Below are positions 47,883 to 60,250 of a DNA stretch of 64,000 nt, one piece after another. The DNA lies in NCBI GenBank assembly GCA_029204225.1, contig CM055107.1, forward strand, positions 13,716,878-13,780,877, read 5' to 3'. The notes beneath the pieces are model-generated. The model worked only from the letters and a program-made list of their open reading frames with translations, was not told the origin of the DNA and ran no database searches. Each line of letters opens with the position of its first letter. Positions within the stretch are counted from its first letter, which is position 1. The stretch comes from Diphasiastrum complanatum. Taxonomy: Eukaryota > Streptophyta > Lycopodiopsida > Lycopodiales > Lycopodiaceae. Both the position numbers and the translations under genes were made by a program.

Positions 47883-49669
47883 ATCGTGGCGACGAAGGGA
47901 ACATCTCAGCCGCGTCATCAGAAACCAAGCAATATGGAACAACCAGGAATGCCAAGGAACCAGAAGAAGATCAAGCAGCAACCAGGAATGCCAAGGCATC
48001 CATAATGCCCAAGCTAGTAGAGGATCAGCTCAAAAGATAGGGACATCATACCAAGGTATCCAAAAATCCCGAGAATGTAGAACTGCATCAGCAACGGGAA
48101 GCCAATAAGGAAACTGGAAAAGAGATGGACACTCATCGCCAATAGTTGCATCATACACATAACCATCAACCATATTTGCAAGGTTCCCCAAGAAAAGACA
48201 TCAGCACCAAGGAGTAGGAACATAAGCAGGATAACATGCACACTGTAACAGCATGAAAAAGCAAGCGATATGCCAGGAAACATGGAGCATAAAGACATCG
48301 TCCTGAAAAAGGATAGCTAAAATGGAGAATATGCACCAGCATGGTCAAAAGCCCAAGGTATCCATAAGGCCCATGAATGATAAGTAGCAATGGAACTCGG
48401 TACCCTCAAGGCCCATATCACGAGAAGAGCAGCACGCCAAAAGCTCCAGAAGGTTCAAGAAATCAATGCATCATCTAAAAAGACATGATGCATGAAAACA
48501 GTAGCAACAATTCTAGAAATAGTAGAGGCCCCAACTGAAAAATTGTAGCTGAAAAACTCATCCACAAAGACCTCATATGGACATACCAATCTATCATAGG
48601 ATACACCAAAAATAGATGGAGAATTGAATGACCCATCGAACCTGGCTGCAAGTGTAATCCCAAAGTACACACCAAGCGCACAAGTGAGGAATAGAAGAAA
48701 TGCACTGGAATGAGGAACAGGATCCGCAACATCAGTAGCAAGCATCGGAGCAATATCCACGTGTAGCTAGGAATGAGTATCAAAGCACATATGAGCAACA
48801 CTGAAGTATATGGCAGCAACATCCCCAAAAACTATCCAAGAGAGGAGAAGGAACTCTCTCAAGGTACCTTGATGGTCTCGGAACACCAGAACAAAGTGGC
48901 AACTCAGCATCGGAGACCAAGCGATATGGAGCAACCCGAAATGACGGGGAACCTGAAGATCACCCGAACAAACAGTAGCTGGAACGGAGGCAATAACCCA
49001 AGCCATAAGGACATGCCAAGACTGAAAATGAGCAACAAAAGAACAGATAGAGAGCCACATGCATAATCATAGAGATATCTACACCATAGGCGATCAGTAA
49101 TATGGAAAAACCAGCACCAATCAACAGGTCCAAATGAAAATCAAGCTATACGTAATAACTAGGAATGCCATATATCCATAGCTGAAAATGAAGCAGTAGT
49201 ATGAGCAATAGGTCCAAATGAAAATTAAGCGATACGTAATAACCAAGAATGCCAAATATCAAGAGGTAAAAAGGAATCAGTCACATGAAAATCCTCTAAT
49301 GCATAAAAAGCCCAAAAGTGTATACCATCGGCATGGACTGCAGCAAACCTACAAGTAGAAACACAAGGAGACTGAAGGATGCCCGTATACTCATCTAGAA
49401 AGATCCCAGCATATAAATACCCTAGATAAGTAATTGTGACCATCCGGCAAATATCCTTGGATGGAAAATGTGTAACGGTAAGGGCCAAAGGCAGATGAAT
49501 CATGTCAGGAACCGTAGAAATATCATGAGGAAGATCACAAACCTCAAGCAGAGATCCATGGAGTAAAGCGAAAGAAGATACAACCTGATCACCAATAGCG
49601 AGGGAACCATCAAACATAGACCCGTGAAAAACCCCATAGAAATCAGCAGGAACATCGACCATAACGAAC

Positions 49670-50719
49670 TCAAGAGATGGAGATATAGAGACCAGATACT
49701 GCACCAACCACCGAACCAGGAGGGCTATCTGAGGTATGCGCAAAAGCAATAGTAGGAATACCACCAAGGTATATGGCTTCAATATCAATGAAACCAAGAA
49801 TGACCACTGAATACAATATCTGTGAATCAAGGCATATAGGCACAAGGCATGTAGCAACAACTTGTAAATCTGGAGCGGCATCAACCTGAGAAAGAGGACC
49901 CACGGATGGTGAAAGCGAAGCAGCAACTAATGTACTCTGAATAGAAAGAAGAGCTGCATCGTGAGCCTTTGGCAGGCTACGCATAAACTGCTTCCCGGTA
50001 ACCAACTGATAGTCACCCTGAGAAACAATACCAACAAGTGAATGATGTTGACCAGCATGAGTAAAGGAAAGTGTTTGCTGAGAGAGATCCACAGCAACAA
50101 TACCAATTGAAGAGAACCAATCTGCACCAAAAATAATGTCATAGTGCTCCAGCAGAATGATGTAGAAATCTGCCTGACCAGAAAAATCACCACTGCAATA
50201 ATCCAAGTCCGGAAACATCTGAGAACTAGGAAAAAAATGGGAACGAGCAACCTCAACACTGAGAGGTTGGGAAGCAGGAACAGGTGTAGCACGAATCTTG
50301 GTGGAGATGTAACTGCTAATAAATGAATGTGTACTGCATGTATCCACTAAAGAAATATTCTCTTGCCCTGCATCTAGAATAATATGATCCACAAATGGAA
50401 CAACATACGTAGGCATAATAACAGAAGCATCAATTGATAAGTTCTGGCCTAAACATGCATATAGAAGAACCGCATACTCATCTAGACGGGTATCAGCAAA
50501 ATCAGCCAGTGAGTATACAATAGGACCATCATGAAATGTATAACCATATGCCATATGGAGATCTACTGGAGTAGCCAAAGCATCTGAAATAGGAACCTTA
50601 GACCCATGAATAAAATTGAAATAAGGAGCATAGGTGACAACATCTATAGCATGGCGCTCAGGAATATGAGTGGCATCAAAGTACGCAACAACAAAACATC
50701 GGCAATAGTAGCAAGGCAT
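49670..50719 (-). pseudogene. Gypsy Gag end and retropepsin, open frame (R2 copy 2)
   Basis: A 349-codon minus-strand frame spans the Gag end, the protease and following sequence without a stop. The first protease block is LVDTCSTHSFISSYI, where the DTG glycine is replaced by cysteine; the second is YDIIFGADWFSSIGIVAVDL. Downstream of the protease no RT follows. The open frame is longer than in copy 1, so copy 1 gained its stop after duplication. Confidence 0.75.
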
Positions 50720-51235
50720 ATTGTATCAATAATAAGTATCAAAGCATGGAACAATATCATAGCATGCAACAACATCGGTAGCACCATCAAAGCATGCAAC
50801 GACATCATCAATAGTATCAATAGTATCATAGCAATGTGTGTATCAACCTCATGTGAATCGCTAGAAATGTGTGACTCTATCTCTATTTGTCCTACTCATG
50901 AGAGGAATCAGAAATACCACTCGTAAGAGCAACATGTGGAACAATTACAGAATCATCAAAAAATATAAGAAGGCAAAGTGTTGTAAAACGTCATGCCACT
51001 CAGAGATAGGCGGATGAGAATGGACATAGAGAAACCACTTCGACCTAGCAGAACCCTTTAAGAGAAAAATTGCATCAAGAATCTTATTAGGACCTGGACA
51101 ACTTGGCCAAGAAGTATCAAAGTAATACGGTGGCCATTATTCTTTACTGATAGACCATTCTTCACTAATAGACCATTATTTACTGATAGACCATTCTTTA
51201 CTGATAGACCATTTCTGATAGGCCATTATTCTTTA

Positions 51236-52985
51236 CAGAATTCGGTGGCCATTATTCTTTACTGATAGACCATTCATTACTTTTAGGCGCAGGTACCATG
51301 CTGTAATATTATAATTGGTGGACGTTTACAGCCCCGGATTATATGACAAATGTATGGCTGTTATTACAAGCACGATCACAACTGCCGACACATCTCCAAT
51401 CTCTATCACCATTACTCAAACATCACACCCTCCATCTGCTCAATCCGTCCATCATGAATAGTACACCACATTGTAACACAACATACAACAAAATTCCCCG
51501 CCATCCTATGCATCTACCTCTCAGTAGTATCCTCCTATTGGGGAGTGGCAGTACCTTCCGAAAAATGTGCGACGGGCCATCAACCCTCAAAGTGATGCCA
51601 TGCATTACCTCTACTCTTCAATCAATGAGTATCAGAATTGGTGCAACTTCTCACAAGAGAAAAACGTGTAGCTGACAAACAAGGTACAAGAATGGCATAT
51701 TTATTCCACATAATTAGAACAAGAGGTCGCTCATTAAAAAAAGAAAAAAAGAAAACTCATGGCTGACCTCAAAGAGCTGCACCGAAATAACAAGGATGTT
51801 CAAGCTCGCTTACAACATAGGGAAGATCTCATCAAGACTCTAAAAACACAATTAGAATGTGAACGACGAAGCCACAGGAACTTATAGGCTGCTATGATGG
51901 GCAATATTCAATGGATTGATTTCAACCAGTTCCAGGCACCACCAATCCCGGAGAGCACCATAATACCTCCTCCTTCCTATCAGAAGTTAACTCAGGTACT
52001 GATGGCGAACCAGGCGCAAGCACAACAATTGCAGCAGGCCACTCTAGCAAATCAAACTGTGCTCAACACACGGATTGAAGAGCTAGAAGGACAGCTAAAA
52101 ACATTACGCCAGCAGCTACCAATATTACACACAAAGCATGAAGAAACACATGCCAAACACCATAGACAACGAGATGCGGGAACTGATGATCCTAGACCTT
52201 CGCGCTACATAGTACAACAACGGGATAATCCACGGTATCACTTGGCAATGGTGGAACCTCAAAGCACATAAGGGGTTACTACCACGAACCACGAATGAGG
52301 CATCTCCGTTGAAGAGCCTAACCCCACTGCCACTCAACCTGACACCACCTATCAAGCCTCATTAACCTCACTTGATGACACACCCCTCTCTCCACCACAT
52401 GAACAACCACCTCACCACCTCGACACTCAACCTTATTCACCATCCACTACTTATCTACTCAACAAATACCCAACCCTCCTCCTGAACTTTTCACAAACAT
52501 GCCTAACCCTCCACCATCCACACTTACCACAACTACAGAGGTACGACACAGAATCACGCCGAAGAATCCTAACCGACAGATGTTAATGTCAGGGGAGTTT
52601 AACAAAGCATATCCAAACTGGGAGGACCGAGGTAGGTACACTCTTCCTGATTTCACGATATGTAAATCTCACAAGCAGAAAGTGTTAGCATTGGAGTCGT
52701 AACCTCAGTGGCAACGGGCTATGATATTGGAAAATGCACATGCTTTCGAGAGAGATATCGTGACACCAACTTACATGCGGGTCAATCCAACATATTATCC
52801 CATAAGGCGCAGAGAAGTATTCGCATCAGAAAGGGTTCCTAATAAAATATATTGGCCAATTCTTCCTAAAGAAGTTGAGACCGATGACCAGCGGCCGATT
52901 TTGTAGCCAATTGCAACTATTTCTACCGGAGACATCATACAAATCCGGACCGCCATGTTAGGTACTTTGCAGATCATTGCGGCCT
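51236..52985 (+). pseudogene. R1 plus-strand coding remnant, copy 3
   Basis: Open pieces at 51343-51675, 51894-52271 (coiled coil) and 52721-52906 (TPTYMRVNPTYYPIRRRE). It has all stops shared by copies 1 and 2 and private ones near 51458, 51470 and 51522, at least two of which are TAG in place of the CAG or CAA found in the sister copies. Confidence 0.5.
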
Positions 52986-53299
52986 AATATCATTCCTTTA
53001 TAACTTAAACTGTTTTTGGGATAGAGATCTGTTGCGAATAGTTTTGGATCTAAATATGCCCCTAAGCATACCCATGGATCACATCAATGTGGCAAGGCTT
53101 TACTATCGGGCGGAACAACTATATACTACAACTTTTCCAATGGTTTTAGAGAAGAATCCAAATTCGTCATAATACAAAATCGACGAATTATAAAAAATTT
53201 CATAAAGCATGCGAATTTATACAAGCTAATAGGCAATAGACACACAATAAAATTTTGTATATTAAATGAAAATTTTTACAAAGTACAATTCAACAGTAT

Positions 53300-54600
53300 C
53301 TACGCTGCTTCCGATACTTTCTCTAATGAAAGTTGCAACTTAGAATCATGCAACAATTTTCTTCTTTTGTATGGATCCAACAGCTCATAGTTTTCATGCT
53401 TACTCAGATCAATGTACGCAGCATACAATTCAAAATGAGATGATATGAGCATGGAATTCACTGGTCCATATCCTAAAATTTTAAGTGCAATAGTTTTCTT
53501 TACAGAAATTATTTTATGCACCTTATTAAAATTATGTCCTCCAAGAAAATGAGACACTGCCTTGATTGCCATAATCATTGTCTCACCATGTTGATGAAAC
53601 TTGAATGGGCAACACTTATCTCATTATTCTTGAAGAACTTCAGATAATGCCCCAGTGCATGATCTCTTGAAAATTTTCCTGGAGAAGATCTCTGTCCTCC
53701 TCAACGAATTGCAAATTCATAAAAAAAAATTGTTTTCTGAAATGAAAAAATCCAAAGGAAGCTCCAATTTATAATCTGACATAACGAGTCTACTAGTCCA
53801 TAATAAGATACAAAACTTACGCATTCAACATTGTCTTCCTTGATTGTTGTCTCTCCATCAATATTATGTCCACCTTTCGATGTCAATATAGTTGGTGAAT
53901 AGACAGTTGGTTTGGAAAAACTAAGATGACTTTGAATTCTGAAAAACTCCTCTTTAGAAGGTGGATCATCTTTTTTATTGCGCATTTCCTCCACAATCAT
54001 TTTTAAGCAATCTTTCCCTGAGTAAAGCTCATCATTATGTACATCGTCAACACCAGGGAGAAGATCATTAGCATCAAAATCAATTATATCTGAAAATTCA
54101 TCAAGCCCTTTGCTCAAAATGCAAAGAGTCTCAGTTTCAGTGAAATAAAAAAGATCCGATATATCCGGTAATGTCAAAAAAATGTATTATCTATATTATA
54201 AATGTGATAAGATATTTATCAGAAAGAGGAAGGGTGTTGGGAGTTCTAGGGCCAATAAACGATGCCCTGTTTCGTGTAGGATCAAAATTTGTACAATCAC
54301 ATAAACTAACGCTAGTATCGATAAAAAAAAATTCTATATCTATAATCTTCCACTTTTCAGACTTTGTACCACTGGAAGAAGCAACCTCAGAAATGGAAGG
54401 GCCAGCTTCCGAATCGTCAGAAATATTTAACAAAAGAAAAAAAACAAATGCAGACTGAAAATCAACAAATCTACATTTTTTATTGTGAATTGGGCACTAT
54501 TTACAAACTTGAAATCATTATGTAATTTGGTGAACATTATGTCGAGCTTAGCTTTATAGCTATGCTTGTCGAGTGCCACCAGGTCCTGATAATGAATCAT
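53300..54600 (-). pseudogene. R1 minus-strand spliced gene of unknown function, copy 3
   Basis: Same exon plan as copy 2. The donor GTAAGT (minus strand, near 53820) and the acceptor ending GACAG (near 53691) are intact, and the middle exon is open from about 54177 to 53821 through YSPTILTSKGGHNIDGE. Breaks private to this copy: a one-base deletion near 53604 in the last exon and changes near 54180-54200. It ends at the same stop as the other copies (53300). Confidence 0.5.
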
Positions 54601-54829
54601 GTCCTTATTCTGAAATCTGAATAAGGGAGTACGAGTAGAGACTTAAATCTGAGATAAATCTTATAAAATACTTCTACACCAAGACCCTCAATACTAGAAA
54701 GAAGAATAAAAAGAAAAGCAGAAAAAAGAAACTTAAAATACTCTAAATTATCACTAATACCAAATTCATGAAAAAAAAAAAACAAACTAGAATCGAAATT
54801 AGGCGCAAAATGTAGGTCAGACAAGAACC

Positions 54830-55262
54830 TCAAGGCAATGTGCGCTCGAAAGAGATATAACAACCGCGTGTACAAAGATCAGAAATAAAATGAGATGTAA
54901 GGCACGCTTGAATGTGATACCAGACCAGCCAGTATCGGTTCCAGACGCAAGTAAGTCAACGGAGCGTAAACAGTGGAAAGGGCGCGCTTGAAATCGATAT
55001 CCGGATTTGCACGTGTGGAGGAGTTCCAAAAGGACACGTGTCGATGCATGATTCATCATCAATATTTCGTCGTATAAACAATGATTGGTCTGACATCTAT
55101 CACTTGTAGAATTGCACGTGTCCAAATCTGATTCGTACACTTGTCCCGACCCACGTGGCCTAATAATTGAGTCAGTACGGACAATCCACGTGGACCAGTT
55201 AGATGCTGACATGTGTCACCAACCATTTTTTTTCACACGTGCAAAAATTTCCTATATATACA
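54830..55262. promoter_or_regulatory. CACGTG-rich, possibly bidirectional promoter (copy 3)
   Basis: CACGTG occurs at 55010, 55035, 55115, 55152, 55187 and 55236; a seventh ancestral site is CACTTG at about 55101. TATATATA lies at 55253-55260. Between the two copies seven ancestral sites can be counted, each copy having lost one. Confidence 0.6.
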
Positions 55263-55574
55263 CCCTCGAAATTTTCATGTTTTTTTGTAGAATTTTCGGT
55301 TTCACTCCCAATATCGCTCTCAAGCGCGCTCTCTCTTCGCAAAATACTTTGCCTTCTCACCGTGCGCTCGAGACCGATACCGCTATGATTCCAATATCAC
55401 TTTCGAGCGCGGATCTCTTTTCTGCACATATTCTCTATCTATCTTGTGTTCGAAACTGATATTCAATTCTGGTATCGCTCTCAAGCCCCTTCTGATCGCA
55501 AATTTTTTTTGTTTTCATTCCCTGCGCTTGGGTTCAGACTTTTCTTTCCTAATTTATTTATTTTTATTCTAAGA

Positions 55575-55673
55575 ATGATGGCTAGGACCAAATCCACTGC
55601 CCATGCCATAACCAATATACAGCCATCCCATGCCCGTGTTCCCCCTGAAGCAGGTCTGGCTGAGGGAGATTAG
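55575..55673 (+). CDS. Short frame MMARTKST (32 codons), unidentified
   Basis: The frame follows the TATA box by about 320 bp of C/T-rich leader and begins MMARTKSTAHAITNIQ, ending at a TAG. The first residues resemble the histone H3 tail by chance only; no histone sequence follows. It may be the decayed N-terminus of a retroelement protein. Confidence 0.25.
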   Translation: MMARTKSTAHAITNIQPSHARVPPEAGLAEGD

Positions 55674-56154
55674 AAAACTCCAGAGATCAACTGAACTGTT
55701 GATTCCTAGAGTCCTTTCGGCTGATCTCTCAGAAATGTCACTCTGTCACTTGGGCTAAGTGTTCGTTTTGCCGTGACATTTAGGATGATATTCCAAAGAA
55801 TATTCTAGCCATTTTGAAAATTCCCAATATTTGTAATAAATGTCCCATGAGAATTAGCTCTTAATATGGGCATTTAGTTCATGAAGTATAATATCGGCAT
55901 ATGTAGCTCCTATTGTGGCATGTATATTGTAAGCTCGCGAGAAGGTAGCCCTCTTATCTCGGCATGTTGTATAAATGTGAGAAAGAGGCAATTAGCTCTG
56001 GATTTCACCTTTAAACTTGGGCCTTTAAGACATAATTGTAAGGGTTTAAGTTTAGTTAGTTCTAGACTTAAGAATATTGCAAATAATTCTAGTTTTGCAG
56101 CTTAAACTAGAATACTCGGCCTTTTGGGGGTTTGTTCTAGAAAGCCCATCTTTG
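55674..56154. other. Unassigned sequence after the short frame
   Basis: No coding region recognised. Part of it (55945-56154) matches 27741-27955; the rest is deleted from copy 2. Confidence 0.5.
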
Positions 56155-56480
56155 GCGGGTACTGAACGTCTTATGCAAGTCATTTTTTCCTGGGAGGGTA
56201 TCGACCTTTTTATGCGAGTCATTTTAGCCTGTGCAGGTATTGAACATCTTATACGAGTCATTTTTGCTTGTGCAGGTACCGACCTTCTTATGCGAGTCAT
56301 TTTTTACAGTATACATGCCTGTGCGAGTAGTATGTTCCCTTGCGCGAGTCATTTCTAGTTCTTTTGGAAACTTTCAAACCTGTGCAAGCCATTTCCAGGT
56401 CTATGCGAGTCATTTTGTTCCCCTGTGCGAGTCATTTTCTACTTCTTTTGGGAACCATTCAATCTTGTGCGAGTTCATCA
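56155..56480 (+). repeat. GYGCGAGTCATTT short interspersed repeats, copy 2
   Basis: About ten imperfect repeats; the first three form 38-bp units (ATGCGAGTCATTTT, then TGTGCAGGTA). It matches 43310-43575 from about 56235 on. Confidence 0.75.
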
Positions 56481-57493
56481 ACCTTCCGAAAAATAGATGT
56501 GTGGTAAGCTGATCTACTTGAGACCAAACGGTACAACATTTAAAAAAAAAAAATCCTAAATTTGTCTAAACTAGTGACATAAGCTACTCGCCCACCACAT
56601 TTTGGGTCTCTCCTGATCAAACTCGATAACTTTTATCAGTGGGCGAGTACATTTTTCACACAAAGTTTCGACATAGAGAGCGCTTGTTTTGTAACAATTT
56701 CCTTGAGACAACTGCTTTTCTCGTAAGGAGTTCAATGGTTTGTTAAGAGCGTTCAGATGGCAAGGAGCAAAAGGCCTGTCATAATCTCAAGCTAACAAAC
56801 GTTGAGTTTTTTGAGTGAAAGTTTTGTATGCTGAGTTACTACTGACCGGTGGAGATCAATCCATTGCCTTTAAATCTGGAGACCGCCGATAAAGAGGCCT
56901 GTCCAGGTACTGCCACCCTCAAGTGGTAATATGAGAACGGGTGACTCTAGTGAGGCAAATGACAGTGGCGTGTCAACAATGCCAAACATGTCAAACCAGG
57001 ATCAGATTTCATTGGAATAACTCGAAAACATTATGAGACTCTATGCTATCACCAATGGTAAGATATAGAGCAAAAATGGCTATTTTTGCATATTTCATCA
57101 TGGTAAGTATTCACACAGAGGTAAAATATCTCTAAACGGTTCCTTGCCAATACTCTACTTACATCTCCTGACCAAGAATTCGAAAAAGGCCCCTCAAAAT
57201 TATCAAACATGTCCTATGTGAATAGGTTTGAGGTCCTTTTGCCCTAAAGACCAGAGGTTCCAGAAACATCAAGAAAGTCCAAAGAAGGTGAGAGAAATGT
57301 AGCAACCTTCTCAAAATTATCTACCGGTACAAATTCTTGATCTTTTCTCAAATAGTACTTGCATAGTCTATTTTTGGCAAGCTCTAGACTTGTGCAAGTT
57401 CCCAGGTAGGTGTGTGAATTCTCTCCAAAAGAGTACACTAATGAGCCTCAGTAGCACCATTCACTAAGAAAACTTGAATTCTTGTATCACCCT
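56481..57493. other. Single-copy insertion, no recognised gene
   Basis: This kilobase separates sequences that are adjacent near 27990 in the other copy. A minus-strand frame at 57438-57244 (YSFGENSHTYLG, KNRLCKYYLRKDQ) looks protein-like but is short and unrecognised. Confidence 0.4.
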
Positions 57494-57754
57494 CAGTTGC
57501 GCAATGAAATTGTTTCAGTAGGATACGTCGATCTATCATAAGATGCACTACACATAGCCATGCACAAATCCACTTTCCACATCCTATCATGAGATAATCT
57601 AGTTGGAAATAGCCTTAGGCACTCTAGTAGGGAAGCGCCTTAGACGTGACCTAGTAGAAAGCCATAGATTCCTCGTGATAAGATCATCATATTGTGAATA
57701 CCTTCCACATTCATCATCTAACCATTGTGTGTAGAATCATCTATCTTAGATCAG

Positions 57755-57930
57755 AATGTCAGGGGAGACAAACAATCTATCTCCACCACAAGTAGATAAG
57801 AGGATTCCGAGAATCAATGCCCAAAGTATGATGGATAATCGGACCCAGTCAGGTTCCTCCAAGATTTTGATAATGCTTGTAAGTTCCATGGAGATAGCTC
57901 TAAAGCTGAAAAGTTAAGGTTGTTTCCAAT
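57755..57930 (+). pseudogene. Ty3/gypsy Gag N-terminal fragment, second copy
   Basis: As at 28271-28450: MSGETNNLSPPQVDKRI, then in another frame FLQDFDNACKF and KLRLFPMI before a TGA. Confidence 0.6.
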
Positions 57931-58303
57931 GATTTGAGGAGAAAGGATTTTGCAGTCGCAAAACAGTCGCGACAACCACGATCTTCTTGCGATTCGGATG
58001 GAGTTCAGATACGATCGCTGGACATTGCCAGCTGAATCACTCCTATAGTCCTCCAAAATGTAGTCAAGCACTGCTAATCTATGTTTATAAAATTAATGCA
58101 GCATTCAACATAGTTTTAACCAAGGTGCGGAATTAGAATGAACAAGAAAACTTAGACATACGTCAAGTATCATCCAGCAAGTATATAGTCCCTCCATGCA
58201 ACATTTAGATTAGAGTGATTAAGCATCTACAACTAATCACAAAATTACAAAGTGGCAGATTAGCCACAACCTAGATTTTATCCGCTGACATCAAGCCATC
58301 AGA
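57931..58303. other. 3' flank of copia, possible LTR remnant
   Basis: Matches 28451-29109 apart from a deletion near 58160. No terminal repeat partner was found at the right end of the element. Confidence 0.4.
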
Positions 58304-58640
58304 TCAGACATCTATACTTTTGGGTACTTGCATGATCTCGCTGGTACTCTTTGGAGAGTGAGGGGCAGGAGAAGGTTTTACAACGTTGGTTTCATTTCCT
58401 TCGTTGGTTCTGTTTCCATCGTTGGTTTTGTTTTGGTCGTCTGCTCGTATTGGACCGCAAAAGGTCTCGTGCCAAACTGCAAAAGATTCTCTTTTGTGAA
58501 TCTTTCGTGTTCGCGAACCGTTCGTGTTCGTATCCTTTGACTTTCGTGTTCGCGAATCGTTTGTGTTTCGTGTCTCCTGACTTTCGTGTTCGTGAACATC
58601 TTCATCAGACTGAGGGCTGAAAGCTAGCAAGGTTTTGTAA
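58304..58640 (-). pseudogene. Unusual C-terminal tail of the copia polyprotein
   Basis: After the RNase H end the minus-strand frame continues with SPQSDEDVHEHESQETR, then SRTRKSKDTNTNGSRTRKI, a charged low-complexity tail encoded by short DNA repeats containing TTCGTGTTCGCGAA. Copia proteins normally end soon after RNase H, so either the stop was lost or this is added sequence. Most of the repeat part is missing in the copy at 29.1 kb. Confidence 0.5.
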
Positions 58641-58708
58641 ACAGAAACATTTTGTTTCTTCAGCTCCCTCTCAAAGCATGATAGTTTTACGATCCCGAGA
58701 CTATTCCT

Positions 58709-58960
58709 CTATCTCTCAAAGAGTCCTTTGTCCATGGCTTTGGTGAAAATGTCAGCAACCATGTCTTTCGTTCTGATGAAGGTGGTCTGCAGCATCTTCG
58801 TTTCAATTAGATCCCTGATCAAGTGGTACTTGATCGCAATGTGCTTCGTTTTGGAATGGAACATGGGATCTTTCATCAGGTGTATTGTAGAGGTGTTGTC
58901 CATCTGCAAGATTAGAGGCTCATTCCTTGTTTCATCCAATTCGTCCAGGAACTGTCATAG
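58709..58960 (-). pseudogene. Copia RNase H
   Basis: Reads PLILQMDNTSTIHLMKDPMF, KTKHIAIKYHLIRD and DMVADIFTKAMDKGLF, the conserved end of copia RNase H including the D of DN.S and the H..V/I.YH..RD block. A frame break separates it from the preceding frame near 58935. Confidence 0.9.
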
Positions 58961-60250
58961 CCAAATTACCTTGTTGGCTATCTTTTCTGCTGCAATATAT
59001 TTTGCTTCGCAAGATGACTGGGCCACGATGATCTGCTTCTTGCTGACCCAGAGAACTGCTGCTCATGATAGTGCATCCTCCTGAGATGCTTTTATAGTCA
59101 TCCTTGAGGGATGCCCAGCTAGCATCGCTATAGGAAAATATCATGAAACCTGCACTGCGACAATAGTACAGCCCGTAATCCCTCATTAATTGAAGATATT
59201 GCAAAATTTGTTTCGCAATCTTCCAATGTGTCGAGCCTAGATTTGTGCAGAATTGGCTCATCCTGAATACTGCATAAGCAATATGATGACATGTGTTGTC
59301 TGCAAGGTACATCAGTGATCCTATCAGCTTCCTGTAAGGTGTGAGCTGCATATGTTCTCTCTCTTCGTCAGTCTTCGGACAGTCATCATTTGTCAGCACT
59401 GTTCCTACGAGCATTGGAGTGTTTGCTCCTTTGCAGTTCAGCATCCCAAAGTCCTCTGGGATCTTCTGGGTGTATCTGGACTGGTGAAGGTACAACTTAC
59501 ATTCCTCATAGTCCCTTTCAATTTGCAAGCCTAGGTAACACCTGGCTTCTCCCAGATCCACGATCTCGAAATGTTTCAAGATGTTTGTCTTCACTTCAGC
59601 AATTAGCTACTCACTCCTGCAAAGTATCAGAGTGTCATCCACATATACAGCCACAATGATGATCTGCCCATCTGTAACTCTGACATATACATTGGAATCA
59701 GCCAACAGAGGGTTGAATTCTAATGACTTCAGGGCTTGATCTTTCCTCTTGTACCATTGTCGGGCTGATTGTTTCAGACTGTAGATGCTTCTATGCATTC
59801 TACATGCATAGTGAAGAGGTGAATTCGAGACATATCATGGGGGTTGATCCATATAGACCTCTTCGTCTAGTTTGCCATGCAAGAAGGCTATCTTCTCATC
59901 CACAATGTGGATCCTGAGGTCATAAGCTGCCTCATATGCAAATAATAGACATAGGGACGAATGTTTGATGACTAAAGAGAAGGTTTCAGAGTAGCCAATA
60001 CCATATCTCTAACAGAAACCTTTCGCTACCAGTCTTACCTTGTATCTCGTCACATTCCCATTTGGTCCGTATTTACCCATTTGTATTTAACAGTCTTGCG
60101 CTTATGTGGCAATGGCTCCAGCATCCATACCTGGTTTTTCCTCATGGACTCCATCTCTTCGTTCATGGCTCGGATCCATCTGTCCTTTTCTGGACTTTCA
60201 ATCGCCTCCTCGAAAGTCTGTGGTTCATCACTGAATCCGCAGAACTCTTC
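58961..60250 (-). pseudogene. Copia reverse transcriptase and start of RNase H
   Basis: From WIRAMNEEMESMRKNQVW (about 60180) through LVAKGF, then a TAG in the place of Q in GFCQRYG, IYSLKQSARQWYKR, the catalytic VAVYVDDTLILC near 59625, a second TAG after CRSE, HFEIVDLGEARCYLGLQIER and LIGSLMYLADNTCHHIAYAV to SYSDASWASLKDDYKS. YVDD is intact. A TGA near 59843 and frame breaks make it a pseudogene. Confidence 0.92.

Larger units (their letters stand above)
47548..51126 (-). mobile_element. Ty3/gypsy chromovirus remnant R2, copy 2
   Basis: Same structure as 19464-23268 with small deletions (for example in the Gag S/H/D-rich part near 50830-50930). It begins within what would be the 3' end of the element, at the same AAATGGACGTGG shared with copy 1, and joins R1 at the same point as copy 1. 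Confidence 0.75.
51127..54745. mobile_element. R1 repeat, copy 3
   Basis: Begins with five or so TTCTTTACTGATAGACCATT-like units (51127-51275). It contains the convergent plus and minus coding regions and runs into the CACGTG-rich region at 54900-55260, as in copy 2. Confidence 0.65.

Noticed and set aside
55575-55610. Histone H3-like start MARTKST
   Set aside because: Similarity ends after seven residues and no histone fold sequence follows.
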